Positions 7,562 to 14,968 of a DNA stretch of 24,263 nucleotides are shown here, in pieces (within the stretch, counting starts at the first letter, position 1; the number at the start of each line of letters is the position of its first letter). The position numbers and the translations under genes are program-made. The notes under the pieces were generated by a model that saw nothing but the letters and a program-made list of their open reading frames with translations, made no database searches and was not told the origin of the DNA. Source of the stretch: CAZXCK01 sp964639225 (GTDB lineage Bacteria > Chloroflexota > Anaerolineae > Aggregatilineales > Phototrophicaceae); the NCBI GenBank assembly GCA_964639225.1, contig CAZXCK010000061.1, positions 1-24,263 on the forward strand, in the 5' to 3' direction.

Positions 7562-8103
7562 TGGCGAGCCACTTTCGTCCCATTGACCAGCGCCACCACA
7601 TCGCCGGGCTGGTCGGCGAACGACACCATCTCCCAGGCGTACGGGGCCATGTAGCGCGTGCCGCGCAGCGGTTCCAGCATCTGCCGCCAGAAATCGCCGT
7701 AGCACACCAGCGGACGCAGCGGCAGATCGCCCACGCGGCCCAGTTCCCAGTAGAGCGCCAGCTCGTTGAGCGTGCCCAGCCCGCCGGGCATCACCACGCA
7801 GGCATCGGCGTGCTGCACCAGATGCAGCAGGCGATCGCGCAGCGTGTCGTATTTGATCTCCTCGTGGACCCAGGCGTTGGCCTGGTCATCGCGCAGCAGC
7901 TCGATGGCGCGCGACGTCACGCCGATGACGTGCCCGCCGGCTTCCGCCGCGCCCTGGCTGGCAGCACCCATAATGCCGCCGTAGCCGCCCGTCATGACGG
8001 CGCACCCGGCCTGCGCCAGTGCCCGACCGATCTCGTAAGCGTCCTGGTACTCCGGTTCTCCCGGCCTGACGACAGCACTTCCATACACCGCGACCGTCTT
8101 CAA
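7558..8103 (-). CDS. TIGR00730-type Rossmann-fold protein (LOG / lysine-decarboxylase-like family)
   Basis: The 181-residue product has an N-terminal VAVYGSAVV strand-loop, GGYGGIMGAASQGAAEAGG (about 40-58) and the family hallmark PGGLGTLNEL (about 107-116). LOG enzymes are nucleoside 5'-monophosphate phosphoribohydrolases that release free cytokinin-type bases from ribotides. In bacteria many are of unknown physiological role. The start is TTG at 8103: the strong GGAGGG at 8113-8118 is 9 nt upstream of it. An earlier in-frame TTG at 8112 directly abuts that site and cannot be used efficiently. It is coupled to the DUF1684 gene by a 4-bp overlap. Confidence 0.87.
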   Translation of the reverse strand: MKTVAVYGSAVVRPGEPEYQDAYEIGRALAQAGCAVMTGGYGGIMGAASQGAAEAGGHVIGVTSRAIELLRDDQANAWVHEEIKYDTLRDRLLHLVQHADACVVMPGGLGTLNELALYWELGRVGDLPLRPLVCYGDFWRQMLEPLRGTRYMAPYAWEMVSFADQPGDVVALVNGTKVARQ

Positions 8104-8140
8104 GGCTAACAACCCTCCTCAATCCTCATTGTGGCACTGT

Positions 8141-8177
8141 CAGAAATGCAAACGGCCTGCCGGAGTGACAGGCCGTT
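8141..8177 (-). terminator. Intrinsic terminator of tRNA-Ser
   Basis: A perfect 9-bp stem (AACGGCCTG at 8151-8159, CAGGCCGTT at 8169-8177) has a 9-nt loop. On the minus strand it is followed by TGCATTTCTG, a modest T tract. It lies just downstream of tRNA-Ser and 38 bp before the LOG-family gene. Confidence 0.65.
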
Positions 8178-8183
8178 CGGGGT

Positions 8184-8271
<88 letters not shown>

Positions 8272-8308
8272 AGTAGACGGGTTCGCCAGTTTTCGCGCGA
8301 ACGCCGGC

Positions 8309-8314
8309 ATTATA
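8309..8314 (-). promoter_or_regulatory. -10 element for tRNA-Ser
   Basis: A perfect TATAAT on the minus strand lies 37 bp upstream of the tRNA 5' end, in an A/T-richer gap. No good -35 is found at 17 nt (TTTATT at 16 nt is the closest). The promoter of the membrane protein gene at 8421 lies divergently beside it. Confidence 0.5.
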
Positions 8315-8345
8315 CCCGAAAAGGCGGCACAATAAAATGCCGTTT

Positions 8346-8374
8346 TTGCACGATTTCGCGCGTGCGCCTACAAT
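8346..8374 (+). promoter_or_regulatory. Promoter of the GlsB/YeaQ-type gene
   Basis: TTGCAC (8346-8351), a 17-nt spacer and TACAAT (8369-8374) form a good sigma-70-type promoter pointing to the gene at 8421. It is divergent from the tRNA-Ser -10 element. Confidence 0.6.
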
Positions 8375-8420
8375 CTGATTGCAGGGGGGTGATCGTCAGC
8401 AAACACTGAAAGGACGAGCT

Positions 8421-8702
8421 ATGGACTTTATCAGCGGGGTGATTTTCTACTGCTGTGGCTGGGTCATCATCGGCGGTGTGGCCGGTGGACTGGCGCGCAA
8501 TCTGATGGGCGCGCGCGACCGGCCTTTCATCAACGACCTGATCCTGGGCGTGATTGGCGCCTGGGTGGGTGGCTTTGTCATCAGCCTGATTGGCTGGGAC
8601 GAGAGCCTGGACATTGGTTTCGGCATTGGCTCGCTCATCACGGCGGTTATCGGCGCGGTGCTGCTCATCGCCGCCGGGCGACTTCTGCGCGGGAAAGGCT
8701 AG
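8421..8702 (+). CDS. GlsB/YeaQ/YmgE family small membrane protein
   Basis: The 93-residue protein has three membrane helices and the Gly-rich family pattern: WVIIGGVAGGLARNLMG, then ILGVIGAWVGGFV, then GFGIGSLITAVIGAVLLI. Members are called transglycosylase-associated proteins and are often stress-induced, but no activity is established. The ATG at 8421 has AAGGA 8 nt upstream. The frame is open further left to 8379, but that part carries no ribosome binding site and spoils the family N-terminus. It stands alone with its own promoter and converges with tadA 4 bp after its end. Confidence 0.88.
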   Translation: MDFISGVIFYCCGWVIIGGVAGGLARNLMGARDRPFINDLILGVIGAWVGGFVISLIGWDESLDIGFGIGSLITAVIGAVLLIAAGRLLRGKG

Positions 8703-8706
8703 CCCC

Positions 8707-9171
8707 TCACCGCGAATCGCCGCGCAATCGCTCGAAGAACGCCAGCAGCAGCGCGGCGGCCTCCTCGGCGAACGGGCCGATATCCACATCGACACGGTGA
8801 CTCAAACGCGGGCTGCGCAGCACATCGAACACACTCCCGGCGCAGCCCGCCTGTACGTCCAGCGCGGCGTACACCAGACGCGGCAGCTTCGCCTGGACCA
8901 TGGCCCCGGCGCACATACAGCACGGCTCCAGTGTACAATAGAGCGTCACACCGTCCAGCTTCCAGCCGCCAACGACTGCCGCCGCCTGGCGCAGGGCGAT
9001 CATCTCGGCGTGGGCGGTGGGGTCGCCGTCGATCTCGCGGCGGTTGTGGCCGCGCCCGATCACCTCGCCAGCGCGCACAGCGACCGCGCCCACCGGCACG
9101 TCGCCATGTTCCAGCGCCAGCCGCGCCTCGTCGAGCGCCAGCCGCATCCAGTGTTCGTCCTGAGATGGCAT
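8707..9171 (-). CDS. tadA: tRNA-specific adenosine deaminase (TadA)
   Basis: This 154-residue protein has the zinc-dependent cytidine/deoxycytidylate deaminase fold. It shows HAEMIAL (His54 as ligand, Glu56 as proton shuttle) and EPCCMCAGAM (Cys84 and Cys87 as ligands). WMRLALDEARLA at the N-terminus and the length fit TadA, which converts A34 to inosine in the anticodon of tRNA-Arg(ACG). The ATG at 9171 gives the canonical N-terminus; the longer upstream reading frame overlaps the neighbouring gene and is not protein-like. No strong ribosome binding site is seen. It is the last gene of a leftward cluster with the clamp-motif protein and RNase D. A guanine-deaminase-like role is the less likely alternative. 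Confidence 0.9.
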   Translation of the reverse strand: MPSQDEHWMRLALDEARLALEHGDVPVGAVAVRAGEVIGRGHNRREIDGDPTAHAEMIALRQAAAVVGGWKLDGVTLYCTLEPCCMCAGAMVQAKLPRLVYAALDVQAGCAGSVFDVLRSPRLSHRVDVDIGPFAEEAAALLLAFFERLRGDSR

Positions 9172-9187
9172 AGGGACTGTGCTTCGG

Positions 9188-9601
9188 TTAAAACAGCGAC
9201 AACTGCTGCGGCGCGTCGGGGTCGTCGTGTTCGTCGTCTTCGGCTTCGATGGGCTGGCCGTCCTCGTCGTGCGGCACCAGGTTGATCTCCACGCAGCGCG
9301 GGCACTGGCATTCCAGCGGGTGCGGCTGGAAGTCGCCCTGGGGTGGTTGGGGCTGCGGCTGCGCTTCCGGCTCGATCTCTGCCTGGGCCTGCAGCACGTC
9401 GAGGTCGGGCACGAAGTCCTGGCCGACATCGTCAACGTGCATCGTCGCCTGGACGCGAAGCTCCGCCAGTTCTTCGTCGGTAAAGCCCAGATGTTGCAGT
9501 ACGGGGACCAGCGAACGCAGATTCACGCGGTCATCGTGGCGAATCGCGTGCATGTAATGCGCCCGCAGGCAGCGCCGCCATTCATCCGCAAAGACTGTCA
9601 T
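9188..9601 (-). CDS. Hypothetical protein with CxCxxC motif and C-terminal QLSLF clamp-binding-type motif
   Basis: I do not recognise a family for this 137-residue protein. Residues 1-60 look like a compact helical domain (FADEWRRCLRAHYMHAIRHD, then LVPVLQHLGFTDEELAEL). A Gln/Pro-rich linker follows (about 70-95), then a possible metal-binding CQCPRC (Cys98, Cys100, Cys103), an acidic stretch (about 111-129), and an exposed C-terminus ending in QLSLF. The last five residues match the consensus for binding the DNA polymerase beta sliding clamp (QL[SD]LF). It lies between rnd and tadA on the same strand, 16 bp from tadA. GAGG lies upstream of the ATG. Role in DNA replication or repair is inference from the motif only. 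Confidence 0.75.
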   Translation of the reverse strand: MTVFADEWRRCLRAHYMHAIRHDDRVNLRSLVPVLQHLGFTDEELAELRVQATMHVDDVGQDFVPDLDVLQAQAEIEPEAQPQPQPPQGDFQPHPLECQCPRCVEINLVPHDEDGQPIEAEDDEHDDPDAPQQLSLF

Positions 9602-9639
9602 AACTCGATGCCTCGTCCGCTAACGATTTGCGCCCGGCT

Positions 9640-10818
9640 TCAGCGCCGGGGATGGTGACCATTATACTCGTCCACGCGCTCGAAATCACGCAGCACGGCC
9701 AGAATTTCCTGGCCGTAAGTCCGCAAACGCCAGGGGCCGACGCCGGGCACAGCGCGCAGTTCGTCCAGGCAGGTTGGCGGCTGGTGCGCCATGTCCCACA
9801 GCGCCTGCTTGGAAATGATGATGTCCGATTCGACGCCGCGCTGGTTCGCCCGCGATTTGCGCCAGGTGTGCAGCGCCGTGTAACGCTCGCTGATGACCGG
9901 GTCCGGCAAGGGTGGCTGGGGGCGTTCCGGCAGCGACTTCGCCGCCAGACCACGCTGCACCGCGCTCAGGATACGGTCGCCGTAGCGGCGCACATGGCGC
10001 CCGCCCACCTCTCGGACATCGCGCAACTGCCGCGTCGAGGCTGGCACGTTGCGGGCGATGCCGATCAGCATGTTGTTGCTCAACACACGGAAAGGCGGCT
10101 TGTCCTCTTCCTGGGCGATGTCCTCGCGCAGGCGGTAAAGCTCACGCAGAATTTGCAGCTCCAGCGTGTTGAGCATGTTCGGCAGCCCGATGCGCCAGAA
10201 GCCGTCCGGGTCGAACTCGCGGTAACTGGCGGCGTCCAACTGGCAGATTTCCTCGAAAACCTCGCGTGCTTCCTCCAGGCGGCCCATTTGCTGCAACTGC
10301 TTCATGAACTCGTCGCGCAGCATCGGCAGATAGTGCGTGTCTGCCTGGGCATACTTCAGGCTGCTGGCTGGCAGCGGACGCTGCCCCCAGTTGTCGAGCT
10401 GGTGCTTTTTGTCCAGCCGGATGCCGGCGTACTCCTGCAGCAGGCTGCCCAGCCCCACCGACTTAAAGCCGCACACCCGTGCCGCCGTCATGGTGTCGAA
10501 CAGGTTGCAGAACTCGAAGCCGAAGTCGCGCTTCATGCACATGATGTCGTACTCGGCGGCGTGGAAGATTTTCTGCACATCGGGCGAGGCCATCAGTGGG
10601 GCCAGTGGGTCTAAATTGGGAATTTGCAGTGGATCGACGATATAATCGGCGGTGCGCGTCGAAAGCTGGATGAGACACACCCGTTCCTGATAGGCGTGCA
10701 GACTGTTGGATTCGGTGTCGACGGCCAGCAGCGGTTCGCTGGCCAACTGGTCGGCCAGGTGCTGCAAATCGTCCGCTGTGTCGATATAAGTAGCGAGGGG
10801 AAAGGTTGTACCAGGCAT
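9640..10818 (-). CDS. rnd: Ribonuclease D-like 3'-5' exonuclease with two HRDC domains
   Basis: The 392-residue protein has a DEDDy exonuclease domain at about 1-190: VDTES (Asp34, Glu36), HAAEYDI (Asp91) and YAQAD (Tyr156, Asp160). Two HRDC domains follow (about 205-270 and 305-375; the second ends PGVGPWRLRTYGQEIL). This is the E. coli RNase D layout; that enzyme trims the 3' ends of tRNA precursors and other small RNAs. I chose the ATG at 10818 because GGA lies 5 nt upstream and a perfect TATAAT sits at 10857-10862. The ATG at 10842 (8 residues longer) has no ribosome binding site and would leave a leader of only a few bases. Downstream it is followed by the clamp-motif gene and tadA. Confidence 0.9.
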   Translation of the reverse strand: MPGTTFPLATYIDTADDLQHLADQLASEPLLAVDTESNSLHAYQERVCLIQLSTRTADYIVDPLQIPNLDPLAPLMASPDVQKIFHAAEYDIMCMKRDFGFEFCNLFDTMTAARVCGFKSVGLGSLLQEYAGIRLDKKHQLDNWGQRPLPASSLKYAQADTHYLPMLRDEFMKQLQQMGRLEEAREVFEEICQLDAASYREFDPDGFWRIGLPNMLNTLELQILRELYRLREDIAQEEDKPPFRVLSNNMLIGIARNVPASTRQLRDVREVGGRHVRRYGDRILSAVQRGLAAKSLPERPQPPLPDPVISERYTALHTWRKSRANQRGVESDIIISKQALWDMAHQPPTCLDELRAVPGVGPWRLRTYGQEILAVLRDFERVDEYNGHHPRR

Positions 10819-10856
10819 ATAAGTCCATGCGAACGCTGTCATGATGAGATGAAGCG

Positions 10857-10862
10857 ATTATA
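10857..10862 (-). promoter_or_regulatory. -10 element of rnd
   Basis: A perfect TATAAT on the minus strand lies 38 bp upstream of the preferred start at 10818. No clear -35 is present at 16-18 nt. Confidence 0.45.
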
Positions 10863-10885
10863 AAGGTCGATTGCCAGTGGTCGAA

Positions 10886-10941
10886 GGGCCGATTATCGAA
10901 ATGGCGAATTTTGCCGATGCGCATTTTGTAAAAATCGGCCC
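10886..10941. repeat. 9-bp inverted repeat in the rnd / bc-operon divergent region
   Basis: GGGCCGATT at 10886-10894 and AATCGGCCC at 10933-10941 are perfect inverted copies 38 nt apart. The interior contains a further small GGC...GCC hairpin. It lies between two divergent promoters, so it could be an operator or an RNA structure in the rnd leader region. No protein-coding use is seen. Confidence 0.5.
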
Positions 10942-10948
10942 AGGTCTT

Positions 10949-10977
10949 TTGCATGTGCCAGATGTTTGTGATATATT
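10949..10977 (+). promoter_or_regulatory. Candidate promoter of the Rieske/cytochrome b operon
   Basis: TTGCAT (10949-10954), a 17-nt spacer and TATATT (10972-10977) form a plausible sigma-70-type promoter. It would give a leader of about 107 nt before the Rieske start at 11091. No clear secondary structure was seen in that leader. Confidence 0.45.
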
Positions 10978-11090
10978 TTACGAGCTACAGGCGCCGCCTT
11001 CAGACAGGCATTTGTAAGCGTATTGTTATGGATTTTGTTGGTTAGTGTTGATCGATTGTTTCAAGTCCCAGGTCACATTCGGGAGGAGAT

Positions 11091-11669
11091 ATGGCAACAG
11101 CCACCCAGGGGAAAGGCGCGCTGGCTAGACCAGCACGCACAAAAGAGGTCGCGGTCGAAGTCGCCGGCCCCAGTCGTCGGGAATTTTTGTATTACATCTG
11201 GGGCGCTTCTGCCGTGCTCCTGCTGGGGCAGGTTACCGCCGGTATTGTCTGGTTCGCGCTGCCCCGCTTTCGTGAAGGCGAGTTTGGCGGCGTTTTCCGC
11301 CTGCCTACCGACGAAGTGCCGGCCAGCGGCAGCGCTCCGGTAGCGTTCCCGGCGGGCCGCTTCTGGCTCTCCAATTCAGACCAGGGATTCCTGGCGCTCT
11401 ACGCGGTATGTACTCATCTGGGCTGCCTGCCCCGCTGGGTGGATACCAACAACCGGTTTGAATGCCCCTGTCATGGCTCGAAGTTCGAGGCCGACGGGGC
11501 GTACATCGAAGGCCCGGCCCCACGCGGACTGGATCGCTTCCGGGTGACGGTCACGTTCACCAATGGCGATGTCGTCACCATGGACGGCTCTGGCGCGCCC
11601 ATCCCGTTGGAAGGCCGCGAGATCGCTGAGGTCGCTGTCGACACCGGCGACCGCATCATGGGGACCTAA
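11091..11669 (+). CDS. qcrA: Rieske [2Fe-2S] subunit of a quinol:cytochrome c oxidoreductase
   Basis: The 192-residue protein carries a Tat-type SRREFL (residues 28-33) before a single membrane helix (about 34-56), then a Rieske domain. Box 1 is CTHLGC (Cys107 and His109 as cluster ligands, Cys112 in the disulphide) and box 2 is CPCHGS (Cys125, His128, Cys127). The residue two after Ser130 is Phe132, where high-potential Rieske proteins have Tyr; this usually lowers the midpoint potential and suits menaquinol. The GGGAGGAG site directly upstream of the ATG is the strongest in the window. It opens an operon with cytochrome b and two c-type cytochromes, making it a bc-type Complex III subunit. 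Confidence 0.95.
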   Translation: MATATQGKGALARPARTKEVAVEVAGPSRREFLYYIWGASAVLLLGQVTAGIVWFALPRFREGEFGGVFRLPTDEVPASGSAPVAFPAGRFWLSNSDQGFLALYAVCTHLGCLPRWVDTNNRFECPCHGSKFEADGAYIEGPAPRGLDRFRVTVTFTNGDVVTMDGSGAPIPLEGREIAEVAVDTGDRIMGT

Positions 11670-11705
11670 AGCAGAATCAGATAGGGACTGAGGAGAATTA
11701 TCGTA

Positions 11706-13496
11706 ATGACGATACTGCCATTTCCGTCATTCCTTGACGACGTAAAGGCAAAAGGACTCAAACGGGCCGTCTTTGAAGGCGTCGATGATGTCGTGGAGCG
11801 CGTCACGGCGGGTCTGAACGTGCAGGACATCCGCGAAACCCTGCGCGGAGAGAACCCCAGCCGTCGCCCCAATCCGCGCCTGCAGCCGCATGCCGACGGT
11901 TTCTGGTTGCATATGCGCCCCAGCTACTTCCACCGGGACATGACGGGGCTTTATCCCACGTTCCGGCTGGGCTGGCTTTCCACTTATTTTGTCTTTTTTG
12001 AGACCATTACCGGCATCTTCCTGATGATCTGGTACACACCCTCGCCGACTTATGCCTACAGCAACATGCTGAACATCCTCAGCAACGTGCCGCTGGGCCA
12101 GCTCATGCGCGACCTGCATCGCCTGGGCGCGGAAGCGATGGTGCTGATCGTTACACTCCATATGGTGCGAACGTTCTTCACCGGAAGTTATAAAAAGCCT
12201 CGACAATTCACGTGGTTTACCGGTGTGATTCTGCTGCTGGCGACTCTGTTCCTCAGCTTTAGTGGTTACCTGCTGCCCTGGGACCAGCTCGCGCTGTGGG
12301 CGGTGACCATCGGCGCGTCGATGGTGGAAGCGGCCCCGCCCGAAGTGGTGGGCACCAACCTGGACCTGCTGCTGCGCGGCGGCCCGGAGATCGGTGCTAA
12401 CGGTCTGCTGCGCTTCTATCTGCTGCATGTGCTGGCTGTACCGGCCATCCTGTTTATCTTCACCGGCGTGCATTACTACAAAGTGATCATTCACGGTCAC
12501 AGCCTGCCGCCACAGAAGGAAAACATCGGCGAGGACACCGCCAAGCGTGTCCCGCTCGATAAGCGTGTCTACTTCATCCCGGATGTGCTCACCAGCGAGA
12601 TTATGTGGATCTCGGTGACGACGTTTATTCTGGTGATGTTATCGGTATGGTTCTTCCATGCGCCGCTGGAAAATCACGCGGACCCGCAGGTGACACCGTT
12701 GGGCACAACCGCGCCCTGGTACTTCCTGTGGATTCAGGGCGCACTCAAACTGGGCGATAAAGTGCTGTGGGGTATCGTGTTCCCGACGGTGGTCTTTGTC
12801 TTCATGATGATTTTGCCCTACCTCGACACCAACCCCAGCCGCCGTTATAAGGACCGCCGCTTTATGCTGTCGCTGGGCCTTGTGCTCATCTCCGGCACGA
12901 CGGTTCTCAGTTACATGGGTCTGGCCGATTACGGTGTCGATACCTCGGCGGATGCCGAGATTCTGCACTACATGACTCACGAACCAGCGCATAATCATAT
13001 GGGCCTGCTGCTGCCGGTTCCGTATGACGAGCTTGTGCCCGGTATGTACACGACCGAACAGTTCGCTGTGTCATCTGACGAGGCTGCCGCTGCTATCGCC
13101 GCCCTTAACGAACGGGTGGACGGCACCGACTTAGGCTCGCAGATTCAGGGCGTGCTGGGCAGCACTTACGCCGATGTCGGCGCGCTGCGCTTCCGCGCGG
13201 TGCCCGAAGATGCGCCCGAACTGGTTTCGGTGATGGAGAGTTTCCAGAAGCAGCTTAAAGAGGAAGAAGAAGAGCTGCATAACGGCTTCGGTATGGTCAT
13301 CATCTCTGAGAACCAGGACGGGCTGCGCCGCGTGGATGTGCTCATCGCCTGGGAAGAGGTCGAGCTGGAGCAGGGCCGTCCTGTAAAGGATGCCGATGGC
13401 CAGGTCGTCCCGATACTGACCGAAGACGGCTCGCCGACCTATCGCGTCAGCGAAGCACACATCTTCATTCACCGGCACGCCGCGTACTTCCAGTAA
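11706..13496 (+). CDS. Single-chain cytochrome b of a bc-type quinol:cytochrome c reductase, with a C-terminal soluble extension
   Basis: The 596-residue protein joins the cytochrome b6-like and subunit IV-like parts (about 80-405, about seven membrane helices). Haem ligands are His138/His152 and His241/His256. The 15-residue step between the second pair is the b6-type spacing. The N-terminal region (1-75) is soluble and unusual in length. The Qo motif reads APWY (336-339), lacking the Glu of PEWY. After the last helix (about 386-405) comes a soluble extension of about 175 residues, starting with a His cluster (421, 425, 429, 431), then a charged helix and a beta-rich end. An AGGAG site precedes the ATG. 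It oxidises quinol at the membrane and feeds the Rieske protein and the downstream cytochromes. Confidence 0.93.
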   Translation: MTILPFPSFLDDVKAKGLKRAVFEGVDDVVERVTAGLNVQDIRETLRGENPSRRPNPRLQPHADGFWLHMRPSYFHRDMTGLYPTFRLGWLSTYFVFFETITGIFLMIWYTPSPTYAYSNMLNILSNVPLGQLMRDLHRLGAEAMVLIVTLHMVRTFFTGSYKKPRQFTWFTGVILLLATLFLSFSGYLLPWDQLALWAVTIGASMVEAAPPEVVGTNLDLLLRGGPEIGANGLLRFYLLHVLAVPAILFIFTGVHYYKVIIHGHSLPPQKENIGEDTAKRVPLDKRVYFIPDVLTSEIMWISVTTFILVMLSVWFFHAPLENHADPQVTPLGTTAPWYFLWIQGALKLGDKVLWGIVFPTVVFVFMMILPYLDTNPSRRYKDRRFMLSLGLVLISGTTVLSYMGLADYGVDTSADAEILHYMTHEPAHNHMGLLLPVPYDELVPGMYTTEQFAVSSDEAAAAIAALNERVDGTDLGSQIQGVLGSTYADVGALRFRAVPEDAPELVSVMESFQKQLKEEEEELHNGFGMVIISENQDGLRRVDVLIAWEEVELEQGRPVKDADGQVVPILTEDGSPTYRVSEAHIFIHRHAAYFQ

Positions 13497-13517
13497 TCAA
13501 GAAGGGCAGACAAGCCA

Positions 13518-14864
13518 ATGCTTCAACGGATGCTCATCGACAGAATTGAGAATCGTATCCTGGTCGGCATCATCATGTTTGTCGGTATCATGGTGCTCGT
13601 CGGCTGGGTTGCCATCAACGAAAATGCCCGGATGAGTTCATTTGACCGCCAGTATCAGGCGCGGGCAATCGAACGGGGCGGCATGCTGTTCGCCGCCAAC
13701 TGCGCGACCTGTCATGGCGCGGACGGGCGCGGTATCGAGTTGTTCGGCCCGGCGCTGAACAGCCCGCATATGTTCGGCTATGACTTCTTTGCCGAAATCA
13801 ACAGCCAGTTGGCTCTGCTGGATGAAGTAGAGGCGGGGCTTAACGACGAGCTGGCCGAACTGGCCGATGAACTGGTCGCCGAGGGGACGACGCAGGCCCG
13901 CCAGGATGAGATTCTGGCACGGCGCGCCGAGATCAGCGAGTTCATCAGCGGCGAGGATGGTATTCTGGTAGAGCGCGCTGCGCTGCTCGAAGAGCGCCAG
14001 GCGCTCGCCGACCAGATGCAACCCGCTGTTGACCAGGGCTACCCGCTCACCGTCACCGATGACGGCATCGAGGTTGTCCCCGACCGCCTGACCCAGATCA
14101 ACTGGGCCGGCACGCGCTACGACTTCATCTACACCACGCTCGTTCATGGCCGCCCGACCAGCATCAGCTACTGGGAAGGCAACCAGATGGTCGCCTGGTC
14201 CGACCGCGCTGGCGGTCCGCTGCGCGACGACCAACTGCGCGACCTGACCGAGTACATCCTGAACTTTGACAAGGGCGATAACTGGACCGTCCAGGACCTG
14301 CTGGCCGTCAATCAGTTCGCCATTGTGCCGGGTATGGGTGGGGGCGATGCCGCCGCCGCCGAACCGGCAGCCGGTAACGATGTGGATGCCATCGTCGCCC
14401 AGATCGATAGTGGCGAGGTCGTCGGCGATCCGGTGCGTGGCCAGGCCATCTACAACAGCGAGGAGCGCTCCGGTCGTAACTCGGCGCTGGGTTGCTCTGG
14501 CTGCCATATGGGGGCCGTCGCCGCGCCAGATACCGAGCTGACCTGGGACGCCGCGATCGAAGAGCGTCTGAATCAGCCTGAACTGGCCGATTACACGGTA
14601 CTCGAATACATCGTCGAGAGCATCGTGCTGCCCGGCGCTTACGTTGTGCCCGGTTATGCCGCTGGCGCGATGCCCAGCAACTTCGGCGAGCGCATGACGG
14701 TCCAGGATATGGCCGACGTGACAGCGTATCTGCGATCGTACAGCGAACTCGATCCGCTGCCGGATGCGCCAGCCGCCGGTGACGGTGAAGGCGAAGCCGA
14801 AACAGAAGGTGAAGCCGATACAGAAGGCGAAGCCGAGGCCGAAAACGGCGGCGGCGACGAGTAA
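13518..14864 (+). CDS. Membrane-anchored di-haem cytochrome c with helical insertion
   Basis: The 448-residue protein has an N-terminal membrane anchor (about 14-34) and two c-type haem sites: CATCH (62-66) and CSGCH (326-330). Likely axial Met residues are Met224 (in MVAWSD) and Met385 (in AMPSNFG). The first haem domain is split: between its haem site and its C-terminal half lies an insertion (about 92-172) rich in Leu/Ala/Glu that reads as a long coiled coil. The second haem domain (about 303-410) resembles the next cytochrome gene. The C-terminal tail (about 420-448) is very acidic with repeated EGEAE/EGEAD units. It follows cytochrome b by 21 bp and would accept electrons from the Rieske centre. 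Confidence 0.92.
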   Translation: MLQRMLIDRIENRILVGIIMFVGIMVLVGWVAINENARMSSFDRQYQARAIERGGMLFAANCATCHGADGRGIELFGPALNSPHMFGYDFFAEINSQLALLDEVEAGLNDELAELADELVAEGTTQARQDEILARRAEISEFISGEDGILVERAALLEERQALADQMQPAVDQGYPLTVTDDGIEVVPDRLTQINWAGTRYDFIYTTLVHGRPTSISYWEGNQMVAWSDRAGGPLRDDQLRDLTEYILNFDKGDNWTVQDLLAVNQFAIVPGMGGGDAAAAEPAAGNDVDAIVAQIDSGEVVGDPVRGQAIYNSEERSGRNSALGCSGCHMGAVAAPDTELTWDAAIEERLNQPELADYTVLEYIVESIVLPGAYVVPGYAAGAMPSNFGERMTVQDMADVTAYLRSYSELDPLPDAPAAGDGEGEAETEGEADTEGEAEAENGGGDE

Positions 14865-14886
14865 ATCCGGCTGTAATGTCTGTAAC

Positions 14887-14913
14887 CAGAGTCCCCGCCT
14901 GCCGGGGACTCTG
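14887..14913. terminator. Perfect 11-bp hairpin between the two cytochrome c genes
   Basis: CAGAGTCCCCG (14887-14897) and CGGGGACTCTG (14903-14913) form a perfect stem with a 5-nt loop. On either strand there is no run of T after it, so it is not a textbook terminator. It may cause partial termination or protect the 3' end of the upstream message, and so set the ratio of the last cytochrome to the rest of the complex. Confidence 0.45.
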
Positions 14914-14968
14914 TGCGTTACGGCCCCACCGCATCCCCTAAATGACCGGTTAGACGAGGCTTGATGCT

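Noticed and set aside
8707..9435. Extended TadA reading frame of 242 residues
   Set aside because: The first 88 codons lie inside the clamp-motif gene in another frame, are Arg/Ser/Thr-rich and do not resemble protein; TadA starts at 9171.
9628..10614. Long plus-strand ORF opposite rnd
   Set aside because: It is the shadow of rnd, whose minus-strand product has all DEDDy and HRDC signatures.
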